DNA of 64,000 nucleotides from the NCBI GenBank assembly GCA_018780035.1, contig JADMKE010000004.1, positions 62,001 through 126,000 of the forward strand, read 5' to 3'. The stretch is from Candidatus Sericytochromatia bacterium (GTDB lineage Bacteria > Cyanobacteriota > Sericytochromatia > UBA7694). This document shows positions 39,397-47,152 of this stretch, piece after piece. The notes under the pieces are model-generated. The model was not told where the DNA came from. It ran no database searches and saw only the letters and a program-made list of their open reading frames with translations. The translations under genes and the position numbers were made by a program. The stretch's first letter is position 1, and each line of letters begins with the position of its first letter.

Positions 39397-40471
39397 ATCC
39401 GAGATCCGCAGAGAATTTTTCTTCCCAAGTGCTGGTCTCTTTGCCGCCATATTGCCACTGTTGGGTGGCACCGACCCAGACGCTTTTGGCTTCGTTGACA
39501 TAATAGCGGGCAGAAACGCGAATACCCACATCTGTGTTGGCAATGTTTGCGCCGTTTTGCAGTGGGTTAAAGGCATTGACCTGGGCCCGGCCTTCGAGAC
39601 GATCGAGAAAAGCCACATTTTCGGATTTGACACCCGTGGCGGAGACAATCGGGGCTTTCATAAAGCCCAGACTCTGTTTGGCTTCGACAACCATTTCGAC
39701 CCCGACCTCATTGTTCCAGCTCTTGCTGGCCGGATCGTGGGTCTGTTGCAGACCTGCCCCGACTTTGACTGAGTATTCACCCTGTTTGTCGTCGGTGGTA
39801 TACGTGACTTTGGCACCGGTGGTCTCGCGGAACTTGCGCCCGTCGATTTCGGTCAGCGGGCCTTTGGTATACAGCGAGACATAAGGCACTTCAATTTTGA
39901 CATTGCCCTGTTCGCCAATTTTATGGGCGGCTTCGCTGGTCAGTTCAAGATTGTTGCGAGAAATGGATGTTTGATTTTCATTTTTAACAAAAGTATTGCC
40001 GTATTCCACCAGCAGGCGGTTTTTCCAACTGGTTTTGCCCTCTTCGTAATTGATATCTGTTTGCAAGGAGCCTTCAACTTTAATTGCGGTCTTTTCGCTG
40101 CCGTACTGGCCGTTCCAACCATCGCTGACAGAGGTATAATTGGCGTTGCCCTGAACTGTATAAATGCTTTTCCAGGGGCTCTTTTTTTCGGGCTCGGCTG
40201 CTTTCTCGGCTGGCTTGTCTGCTGCGGGAGTCGCTGGTTGGGCGGGAGAGGGCGCTTGCAGGCCCTGAGAGACGAGAGCGATCACATGGGGAACCACGCT
40301 GCGATCAAATTGGTTCTGGGTCAGCGTGTCCATCAGGAGCTGGCTTTCCTCGGGGGACACCAATTTGTCTTTCAGCACTTCAGCCTGGATTTTTTCAAAG
40401 CCAACAGCGTTGATTTTTTGACCGCCCGTTTGAGCTTGGGTCATTACCTGTTTCAGCGCTTGGATATCCAT
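39383..40471 (-). CDS. Beta-barrel-like protein lacking a signal peptide
   Basis: 362 aa. Residues 1-75 are helical and polar (MDIQALKQVMTQAQ; SPEESQLLMDTLTQNQFD, with an EF-hand-like acidic pattern), then an Ala/Pro/Lys linker (75-105). The C-terminal 255 residues are beta-rich with alternating strands: SIYTVQGNANYTSV, KTSWKNRLLVEYGNTF, YSVKVGAGLQQTH, VGIRVSARYYVN and an ending FSADLGFKFE, resembling DUF3078-like barrels. A barrel with no Sec signal is unusual: either it is not an outer-membrane protein or export uses an unknown route. Start choice does not reveal a hidden signal. Unknown function. Confidence 0.6.
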   Translation of the reverse strand: MDIQALKQVMTQAQTGGQKINAVGFEKIQAEVLKDKLVSPEESQLLMDTLTQNQFDRSVVPHVIALVSQGLQAPSPAQPATPAADKPAEKAAEPEKKSPWKSIYTVQGNANYTSVSDGWNGQYGSEKTAIKVEGSLQTDINYEEGKTSWKNRLLVEYGNTFVKNENQTSISRNNLELTSEAAHKIGEQGNVKIEVPYVSLYTKGPLTEIDGRKFRETTGAKVTYTTDDKQGEYSVKVGAGLQQTHDPASKSWNNEVGVEMVVEAKQSLGFMKAPIVSATGVKSENVAFLDRLEGRAQVNAFNPLQNGANIANTDVGIRVSARYYVNEAKSVWVGATQQWQYGGKETSTWEEKFSADLGFKFE

Positions 40472-40600
40472 GGTCTCTCTCTGTTGAATCTCTTTGTTGA
40501 AAATTTTAAAAAGGCTTGATACAGATCTTATAGCCTTTTTGGGGGGCTGACTGCACCAAGACCTTAATAAATCTTGATTAAATGAGTGTTAAATCTTCGG

Positions 40601-41737
40601 CTATTTGGCTTTGGCGTCAATCCGGCCTGAGGTCAGGCTTTGAATCTCAAAGCCAAATTTTTTCAGAGCTGCGTTTTCTGAGAGAGAATCACCCAGATTA
40701 TCCGCTTTGCCCGCAAATTCAATTTCATACTGGGCCTCTTGGTTGCGGTAGACCTTGCGCGTCAATTTACGCACACCATTGACTTTGCGCACGGCTTCTT
40801 GAAAGGCTTTTTCACGGGCAAAACTCAGGCCTTTAACCACCATTTGCAGTGTCTGGGTGGTGGAAGCGGGCAGTTTGGCAATTTGTTTGGAAAAATAGCT
40901 GCCTGCGTCTCCGGCTGCTTTTTCGATTGCTTTGGCTTCAGCTATTGCCTGGGTGGAACCACCCGCAACGCCATTGAATGATTTGGCGGCCAAAATTTCA
41001 CCTGTATCCACCCGAATCACCCGTGCATCAATCCGACCTTCGGTCAGAATCGTTTTGATGCCGCCATAGGTCTCCATGGCGCCGGTCTCGGTCGGGCGGG
41101 TAAAGGTTTTGCCTGCCACCAGGACATCCACCCCGTTGTCACGCAGGGTGGGCAGGGCCGCCATATAATTGCCTTTGAGAATTTGATTCATGATCTGGGG
41201 TTGGTTGAGTTGCACCAGCGCATTTTCGTCAGCGACTTTAAAGCCCATTTCGAGAATGGAGCTGTTTAATTTGATGCGAGCTGATTCGGTCGATTCTTGG
41301 GCGGTTTTACCGTCCGGGGGAGCCAGCACCACAGCCACGGTCCACTCGCGTAAGAGACCCATTTTGGCCAATTGTTCAACCAGCGGCTCCACACCCACAG
41401 TGGCCTGGAGCTTGACATGGTAAATCTTGCCCTGGGCTTTTTCGGAAATAATTTTATAGCCACTCACAAACCCACTGGCTTTGGTCAGAATGCTGTCTTT
41501 GATCACGACTGCATTTTCAACCAAGGTTTCCGACACCACATAAACGCCCATGGCCTGCTCGACAGCCAGCCGATTGGCCTGGGCAATGGCCATTTCGCGG
41601 GCCTGGGCCTGGGAGCTGTCAATCGCGGCTTCCCCTTCAACGGTCACCACCTGGCTTTCTTGCACAGCGGCGGTCACAGGCAAACTGCAGGCCAGTACCA
41701 AGAGGGCGGCGATCAGGGTTTTGCTGAGTTTTTTCAT
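40601..41737 (-). CDS. Exported FlgT/LPP20-like protein
   Basis: 378 aa from the ATG at 41737, which has AAGGGAG close upstream. Signal peptide MKKLSKTLIAALLVLACSLPVTAA. Then VVTVEGEAAIDSSQAQAREMAIAQANRLAVEQAMGVYV, the FlgT N-terminal/LPP20 pattern (shown here in two parts: VTVEGEAA and AREMAIAQANRLAVEQ). The middle (about 130-240) resembles a CsgG/FlgT-middle fold (ARIKLNSSILEMGFKV; VDVLVAGKTF). The end has another LPP20-like unit (FAREKAFQEAVRKVNG). In Vibrio FlgT forms a flagellar basal-body ring; no flagellar genes are here, so a general envelope role is likely. Coupled to the Cse60-like gene 11 bases upstream. Confidence 0.7.
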   Translation of the reverse strand: MKKLSKTLIAALLVLACSLPVTAAVQESQVVTVEGEAAIDSSQAQAREMAIAQANRLAVEQAMGVYVVSETLVENAVVIKDSILTKASGFVSGYKIISEKAQGKIYHVKLQATVGVEPLVEQLAKMGLLREWTVAVVLAPPDGKTAQESTESARIKLNSSILEMGFKVADENALVQLNQPQIMNQILKGNYMAALPTLRDNGVDVLVAGKTFTRPTETGAMETYGGIKTILTEGRIDARVIRVDTGEILAAKSFNGVAGGSTQAIAEAKAIEKAAGDAGSYFSKQIAKLPASTTQTLQMVVKGLSFAREKAFQEAVRKVNGVRKLTRKVYRNQEAQYEIEFAGKADNLGDSLSENAALKKFGFEIQSLTSGRIDAKAK

Positions 41738-41748
41738 GGCTATCTCCC

Positions 41749-41931
41749 TTAGGATTTGTAAAAGATTGAGACGGTGGTATTTCCGCAAAGATCGCCGTCT
41801 TCATCAGACACGGCACTTTCGCTCTGTAAGATGTTGACGATTTCTATCTCTGCATGTTCCTTCAGCCAGTCATTTAGATTGTCTTGAAGTTCTTCGGCAT
41901 CACCGGCTTCAAATATGCGCACTTGTATCAT
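41749..41931 (-). CDS. Cse60-like small protein
   Basis: 60 aa: MIQVRIFEAGDAEELQDNLN then a central IEIVNILQSESAVSDED and ending TVSIFYKS. This resembles the Cse60/DUF2758 family, small alpha/beta proteins first named from Bacillus sporulation but widespread and of unknown biochemical role. No sporulation genes are present. It is the first gene of a pair with the FlgT-like gene. Its leader contains three 11-base repeats. Confidence 0.6.
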   Translation of the reverse strand: MIQVRIFEAGDAEELQDNLNDWLKEHAEIEIVNILQSESAVSDEDGDLCGNTTVSIFYKS

Positions 41932-41942
41932 AATTACCTATT

Positions 41943-41999
41943 GTCTACCCTTGGTCTATCTTTGGTCTAATCTTGCTCAGAATTGCCTGCAGTATACCA
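41943..41999 (-). promoter_or_regulatory. Extended -10 promoter and three 11-bp leader repeats (cse60-like operon)
   Basis: On the minus strand TGGTATACT (41999-41991) is an extended -10. Between it and the ATG (41931) lie three direct 11-base units, written on the plus strand as GTCTACCCTTG (41943-41953), GTCTATCTTTG (41954-41964) and GTCTAATCTTG (41965-41975). The 11-base period is one helical turn. They would be within the RNA leader. Confidence 0.6.
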
Positions 42000-42065
42000 C
42001 AGGGCACTCTTGCGACTTTTTTGAGGGGTTGTTTTCAGTGGGCAGATTTTTTAGCCAAAACGTTT

Positions 42066-42071
42066 TATAAT
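42066..42071 (+). promoter_or_regulatory. -10 element seven bases before the ATG (leaderless gene)
   Basis: TATAAT at 42066-42071; the ATG at 42078 is where transcription should begin, and no Shine-Dalgarno is present. Confidence 0.55.
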
Positions 42072-42077
42072 CAGAGC

Positions 42078-42560
42078 ATGAAAAACGCTGTTTTCTTTTT
42101 CGGCTTCTGGCTTTGCCTGAGTGGTTTGGCTTTGGCAAGCCAGGCCGTTGACCCCTGCTCCATTGCTGGGGCCACGAGTCGCTGTCAGCCCACCGAAATG
42201 AATTTTTGGCAAATCTACGACCTGATTCAAATCCGTGAGGCCTTGGGCTTGCCTGTCGCTGAGCTCTGGACCCAATTGCACTTAAAATTTTCTTTGCCTT
42301 TGGCGCCTTTTTTCATCACGCTCTTGGTGGCTCCCTTGGGACTCCTGATCGCCAAACGGGGGGCTTCTGTCAGCGTGGCTTTGAGCATTGGTTTGGTCTT
42401 TGTCTGGTATTTGCTCTATTCGACCTTTGCACCGCTGGGCCAGACCGGCGTGGTAGCTCCATTTTTGGCTGCCTGGATTCAGAACCTGATTTTTGGTCTG
42501 GTCGGCCTCGCTATTTTGCTCTGGTTCAACCGTGACCGCCTGAGCTTCTGGCAAACTTAA
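42078..42560 (+). CDS. Half-length LptF/LptG-like membrane protein
   Basis: 160 aa. Starts with a signal-like helix (MKNAVFFFGFWLCLSGLALA), then a short Cys-containing loop (DPCSIAGATSRCQ). The final 105 residues match the C-terminal half of the YjgP/YjgQ permease fold: LHLKFSLPLAPFFITLLVAP, VSVALSIGLVFVWYLLYSTF, VVAPFLAAWIQNLIFGLVGL. They align clearly with residues about 270-360 of the LptF-type protein at 6456-9311. The N-terminal membrane bundle and the periplasmic jellyroll are missing. It is either a trimmed permease that assembles with another half, or a decayed gene re-fused to a signal peptide; the frame is intact and has its own promoter. Confidence 0.7.
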   Translation: MKNAVFFFGFWLCLSGLALASQAVDPCSIAGATSRCQPTEMNFWQIYDLIQIREALGLPVAELWTQLHLKFSLPLAPFFITLLVAPLGLLIAKRGASVSVALSIGLVFVWYLLYSTFAPLGQTGVVAPFLAAWIQNLIFGLVGLAILLWFNRDRLSFWQT

Positions 42561-42588
42561 TCTGGCAAACTTAATCTGGCAAACCTAA
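42547..42588. repeat. Three 14-bp tandem repeats spanning the stop codon
   Basis: TCTGGCAAACTTAA at 42547-42560 and 42561-42574, and TCTGGCAAACCTAA at 42575-42588, followed by a partial TCTGGC. The first unit contains the gene's TAA; the repeats place TAA in the other two frames. Confidence 0.9.
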
Positions 42589-42613
42589 ATCTGGCTCGCA
42601 CACGAATGTAAAC

Positions 42614-43525
42614 TCAGGCTTTGGGTTTGAGCTTGCCTTTGACTGGGTACAAAAAGTTCACAATTTTTTCCAGGGCATCCAGCACGCGGGGTGCGGGGCG
42701 CGAGATCAGATCGTCGTTGATCAGCAGAATTCGTTTCTGTTGGACGGCCTGCAGCCGATCAAAGGGGCTGCGGTTTAATTTCACCCGGCTGGCCACGGTC
42801 TCGGGCAGAATCAATACCTCGGGATTGGTTTTGAGCAGGTGCTCCAAGCTGATATGTGGAAACGGAGCCTGTAATTGTGGCACCACATTGCGGGCACCCG
42901 CCAATTGCAGCACATCGCCAATAAAACTCTGGGGGCCCGCAGAAATCAGGGGCTGATCCCAGAGCAAATAAAAGACCGAAGGGGGCGGGCGTTTGGGAAT
43001 TTTGCTGCGGATTTTGGCCAGACGTGTTTGCATGGCTTGGGCGGCTTTGAGCCCCTGAGCCGGGCGGCCCACTGCGTTGCCTATCTGTTTGAGATTGCTG
43101 CTGATTTGGCTCACACTGGCACTGGAAAAGCCCAGTACCGGCACTTGCAGGCGTTTGAGTGGGGTTAGCACTTTTTGCATGTCCGAGGTGACCAGAATCA
43201 GGTCGGGTTGCAATTTCACCAAGGTCTCCAATTGCACGGCCCCAAAGCGCCCCACGCTTTTTTTGCTTCGGGCTTGTGGCGGATAATTGCAGTCTTCGGT
43301 CACACCCACCAAAAGCCCGCCTGCGCCAACCGCAAAGAGCATTTCGGTTGTGGCAGGAGAGAGCGAGACGATGCGGCGCGGGGCCGAGGGCCATTTCAAT
43401 TTTCTGCCAAAGAGGTCGGCCGGTGCAGCTTGGACCTCCGGCTGAAAAAAGCCCAAGCCAGACAAAATACCTAAAGCGAGTAAGAAACCCGTCAAGAGGT
43501 GTAACAAATATCCTTTGAACTGCAT
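42614..43525 (-). CDS. BtuF-family ABC transporter substrate-binding protein
   Basis: 303 aa. Signal peptide (LLHLLTGFLLALGILSGLGFF...VQAAP). Motifs of the helical-backbone metal-receptor (BtuF/FhuD) fold: RRIVSLSPATTEMLFAVGAG, LVGVTEDCNYPP, VGRFGAVQLETLVKLQPDLIL, QLAGARNVV, and LLINDDLISRPAPRVLDALEK. Family members bind vitamin B12, corrinoids or haem/siderophores in the periplasm; B12 is favoured by the SPATTE and CNYPP segments. The permease and ATPase are not in the window. The gene starts two bases after the SNF2-type gene stop, so the two are cotranscribed although functionally unrelated. Confidence 0.85.
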   Translation of the reverse strand: MQFKGYLLHLLTGFLLALGILSGLGFFQPEVQAAPADLFGRKLKWPSAPRRIVSLSPATTEMLFAVGAGGLLVGVTEDCNYPPQARSKKSVGRFGAVQLETLVKLQPDLILVTSDMQKVLTPLKRLQVPVLGFSSASVSQISSNLKQIGNAVGRPAQGLKAAQAMQTRLAKIRSKIPKRPPPSVFYLLWDQPLISAGPQSFIGDVLQLAGARNVVPQLQAPFPHISLEHLLKTNPEVLILPETVASRVKLNRSPFDRLQAVQQKRILLINDDLISRPAPRVLDALEKIVNFLYPVKGKLKPKA

Positions 43526-43527
43526 GT

Positions 43528-46500
43528 TTAATCCGCTTGCAGCAGGGCCAGCAATTCGTCGGCAGTGACGCCATGGCCCCCTTCGGCGGTCTCTGCATAA
43601 ATGCCAGCCACCAAGGCCTGTTTTTTGGCCTGAAGCGTGAGAATTTTCTCTTCAACGGTTTTTTCAGCGATGAGTTTATAGACAAAGACCCGCTTGTCTT
43701 GGCCGATACGCCAGGCCCGGTCGGTGGCCTGATTTTCGACGGCAGGGTTCCACCAGGGATCGTAATGAATCACCGTATCTGCTGCTGTCAAATTCAGACC
43801 CACACCCCCGGCTTTGAGGCTGATCAAAAAGACCGGTACTTCACCGTTTTGAAAGCGATCCACTTCGCGTTCGCGTTGGCGGGTTTCTCCGGTCAAAAGG
43901 GCATAGTCGATATTCAAGACTTTTAATTCGTTTTCAATCAAACGCAACATGCTCACAAATTGCGAAAAGATCAGAATCCGTCCCCCTTCGGACAGGATCT
44001 CAGGCACCATCTCCATCAGGGCTTCGAGTTTGGCCGATTTATTCAAGGCCAGGGCTTCTTGCATTGCCAAAAGACGGGGATCGCAGCAGAGTTGGCGCAA
44101 TTTGAGCAGGGCATCCAGAATCATGATTTGGCTGCGTTTAACGCCCATTTTTTGCACCTCTTCACGCACACGGGCATCCATGGCGACCCGCAGGGTTTCG
44201 TAGAGATCGCGCTGCTTGCCTTCCAGGGCAATATATCTCACAATTTCGGTCTTTTCGGGCAGGTCGTCGAGCACTGCCTGTTTGGTGCGGCGCAGCAAAA
44301 ACGGTTTGATGCGCTCTTGCAATTGCAGGCGACGGGGGGTGTCTGCCAATTTTTCAATCGGGGTGCGAAAGAGCCGGGTAAAGCGATCGAGCGGGCCCAA
44401 AAATCCAGGCATCACAAAGCGGTAAATGGACCAGAGTTCGGCCAGGTGGTTTTCCATCGGCGTGCCCGTCAGGGCCAAACGTTGACTGGCCTGCAATTGA
44501 AACAGGGCCTGGGCCGTTTTGGAGCTGGGGTTTTTGATATTCTGGGCCTCATCCAGCAGAATCATGGCGTAGTGAATGCGTTTGTGCCGGGCCAGATCTT
44601 GGCGCACCAAGGCATAGGTGGTAATGATCAGATCATAAGCTTGTAATTCTTCCGGGTCTGGATTGCGCTGAGTGCCATGCAAGACCAGGCTATTTAATGC
44701 TGGCGCAAAGCGTGCCGCTTCGCGCTGCCAATTAAACAACAAACTGGCGGGCACAACCACCAGGGCCGGACTCGTCAGGCGATCGGCCTCTTTTTCAATC
44801 AGAATATGCGCCAGGGCCTGAATTGTTTTGCCCAGACCCATATCGTCGGCCAGTACGCCGCCCAAGCCATATTGTCTGAGAAATTGCAACCAGTTTAAGC
44901 CCTCCTGCTGGTAGGGCCTCAATTCGGTTTTCAGCCCGGCAGGTACTTCGCTGGTGGTGATGCCTTTAAACTTTTGCAGGTTTTGGCACAACTCCTGCAA
45001 ACGTCCTGCGCCCTGCCAATTGAGTTCAGGATCATTGAGCAATAAATGCAATTGCAGGCTTTCACTTTCAGACAGCTCAAGCTTGCCCTCTTCGTTTAAG
45101 GGTTCTTTGTCGTAGAGTTCAATCAGGGTATCCAGAATCGCCAAGAGTCTCTGGCTCGGGACACGCAACCAGCGCGATTCGCCCAGAGGCAGCAGTACCG
45201 TGCTTTGGGCCCCGACCATGGCACGCAATTGCTGAGGGCTTTCAGCTTGGCGCAAGAGGCCGACCAAAATCGGCAAGAGATTGATCTGCTCACCCTGAAT
45301 CTCAATCCCCAAACTCAATTCAAACCAGCCGTTTTCATTGGCTGTATCCACTTGACCAAACCAATCTTGGCCCTCTTCAATCCGCAAAAATCCGCTGTCT
45401 GTATGGATTTGCCAGCCTTTTTGCTTTAGCTCAGGCACTGCTGTTTGCAAAAAACGGTCCCAAGCCGTGACTTTTTCCATCAGGCTGCCCAGGGGAAAAC
45501 CAAAACGCAAAGGCGGTTCCGAGGTGCGTGGGTCTTTCCATGGCAGGGCACTCAAACCCCAATGGGTCAATGTTTTGAGGGCCTCTTGCTCCTGTGCCAG
45601 AGCGCGGTAGACCCGCAAACGGGCGCGTCCCTGAAAAAGGGTTTGTACTTCGCGCATCACGGGTGTGCTGATCCGGGCGCCTGCGTAGTCAAACTCCAGC
45701 CGGGCCAGATGCAAGGCTTCTGCTGGCGAGTCGGATTTCCCTGCGACAGTCAGGGTCAAATGGACCACGGGGAGAATCCCCTGAACCTCACGCTGCTCCA
45801 TTTCGAGGCCCGTGGGGAGGGGCAGATGCAATTGGGGTAGGCGCTCATGTAGACGGGGCACCAGCGATTCCAATGTGCTGCGTGGGATTTCGGGGGCCTT
45901 GAGCAAAAGTGGGATCAGCGAACGCTCCAAATCACTTTCAAGTGGACCCATCTGGCCTTGAACGGCATCCCAATAGAGCAATTCAGGAGAGATTAAAATA
46001 TCACTGCAGGGCGGATCTGTAATCAGCTGTAAACGCTCGCCACGAGCGGTGCTTTGCCAGGTGGCCTGCAGATGGCGGGGGGCGCCGGCAATCACCAATG
46101 GGCCTTCGGTGTCTTCCCAATGACAGCGCTGGGTACTTAAGATTTTTTCCAGGGCCAAGAGACCCAAGCCACTGTTTAACGGAATGGGGGGCTGACTGGC
46201 TGAGCCTTGATAAGAACCAAAGCGCCCAAAGCTTTCGGCCCGCAGCAGTCGGGCAATTTCTTGATCGGCTTCACTCACGCCTTCTGGTGGGCTGCTGCTG
46301 GTCAAACTCAATAGGTCTTGGGAGCGGGATTTGCCCCAGGTGCCATTCTTGAGCAATTGGGTGCGCACGACTTTGACCTGCGGCAATTTATCTGTATCCA
46401 GAGAAAGCAGATAGGCAATCCGGATCTGACTGTGTAGATTTGAATGGGTGAGTGTGGGTGCTGGGGCCTGCAAGAGATTTTCCAGCCAGCGTTCAACAGC

Positions 46501-46836
46501 GGTTTTTCCGACACTTTTGAGGGTTGGTACAGCTGGTTCCAAACCGTTGCGTAAATATTCATAAGCCACGGCGGCACAGTGTTTGCAGTCGTTGCCAACC
46601 GGGCAGGAGCAGGCGCCTTCAAGCCACAGATCTTCCCCCTGGGCGACCACAGTCAGCGACACCCGGTAAGTTTTGCTGCCATTCACACGGGCAGAAATCA
46701 CCACCTGGCCTCCCGGTTTTTCGAGCAATGAGGTAATCTCAACACGTTTTTCCTGTTGATAGACGGAACCTCTCTGGGCGTAAATACTGCCAAAATTTTG
46801 CACAATTCCTGCGGCGTTAAGGGTGGCGGTACTCAT
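43528..46836 (-). CDS. SWIM zinc-finger SNF2-family helicase (HepA type)
   Basis: 1102 aa, cytoplasmic. N-terminal SWIM zinc finger CSCPVGNDCKH (Cys76, Cys78, Cys84, His86), a DNA- or protein-binding element. A long middle region (100-620) is not recognised. The SNF2 motor follows: LRPYQQEGLNWLQFL, Walker A DDMGLGKT (Lys670), DEAQ box (Asp762), LTGTPMENHLAELWSI, then the second lobe with ILIFSQFVSML, SLKAGGVGLNLTAADTV and ENQATDRAWRIGQDK. This is a full-length bacterial SWI2/SNF2 translocase that remodels protein-nucleic acid complexes, similar to HepA/RapA relatives. Ends two bases before the BtuF-like gene. Confidence 0.93.
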   Translation of the reverse strand: MSTATLNAAGIVQNFGSIYAQRGSVYQQEKRVEITSLLEKPGGQVVISARVNGSKTYRVSLTVVAQGEDLWLEGACSCPVGNDCKHCAAVAYEYLRNGLEPAVPTLKSVGKTAVERWLENLLQAPAPTLTHSNLHSQIRIAYLLSLDTDKLPQVKVVRTQLLKNGTWGKSRSQDLLSLTSSSPPEGVSEADQEIARLLRAESFGRFGSYQGSASQPPIPLNSGLGLLALEKILSTQRCHWEDTEGPLVIAGAPRHLQATWQSTARGERLQLITDPPCSDILISPELLYWDAVQGQMGPLESDLERSLIPLLLKAPEIPRSTLESLVPRLHERLPQLHLPLPTGLEMEQREVQGILPVVHLTLTVAGKSDSPAEALHLARLEFDYAGARISTPVMREVQTLFQGRARLRVYRALAQEQEALKTLTHWGLSALPWKDPRTSEPPLRFGFPLGSLMEKVTAWDRFLQTAVPELKQKGWQIHTDSGFLRIEEGQDWFGQVDTANENGWFELSLGIEIQGEQINLLPILVGLLRQAESPQQLRAMVGAQSTVLLPLGESRWLRVPSQRLLAILDTLIELYDKEPLNEEGKLELSESESLQLHLLLNDPELNWQGAGRLQELCQNLQKFKGITTSEVPAGLKTELRPYQQEGLNWLQFLRQYGLGGVLADDMGLGKTIQALAHILIEKEADRLTSPALVVVPASLLFNWQREAARFAPALNSLVLHGTQRNPDPEELQAYDLIITTYALVRQDLARHKRIHYAMILLDEAQNIKNPSSKTAQALFQLQASQRLALTGTPMENHLAELWSIYRFVMPGFLGPLDRFTRLFRTPIEKLADTPRRLQLQERIKPFLLRRTKQAVLDDLPEKTEIVRYIALEGKQRDLYETLRVAMDARVREEVQKMGVKRSQIMILDALLKLRQLCCDPRLLAMQEALALNKSAKLEALMEMVPEILSEGGRILIFSQFVSMLRLIENELKVLNIDYALLTGETRQREREVDRFQNGEVPVFLISLKAGGVGLNLTAADTVIHYDPWWNPAVENQATDRAWRIGQDKRVFVYKLIAEKTVEEKILTLQAKKQALVAGIYAETAEGGHGVTADELLALLQAD

Positions 46837-47152
46837 AGCATAAACATAGTTTTGTCAGACATTCAGATGGTTTTCATTTCAAATTTTAAAGATAGGGATT
46901 TTTGCACTCAACCAGCGCAAAAACTCAAACGTTCATTATACGTTGCTTTCGGCTTGAAAAGACAAGGTTTCCACACAAACTATAAATTCAGACGCAAGTT
47001 TGGTTCCCAATAAAGCTACAAATGATTCGGGTACAACTCAACATCTCATTGTTTAGGGTGAGTATGGGTTTCCTCAGCTATTTTGGTGGTGCATTTAAAT
47101 AAAGTATGTGTTCTAAAAATATGTGCGTAGAAGAAAAACGAAGTTTATTGCA
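46837..47152. other. Intergenic region between divergent SNF2 and histidine kinase genes
   Basis: About 316 bases with no gene. AT-rich, with several -10-like sequences (TATAAA at 46981-46986) but none with a -35 at proper spacing. No hairpin or repeat stands out. Confidence 0.5.

Noticed and set aside
41973..42077. Upstream start for the half-length LptF/G-like gene
   Set aside because: It would add 35 residues before a good signal-type helix and place the start upstream of the -10 element.
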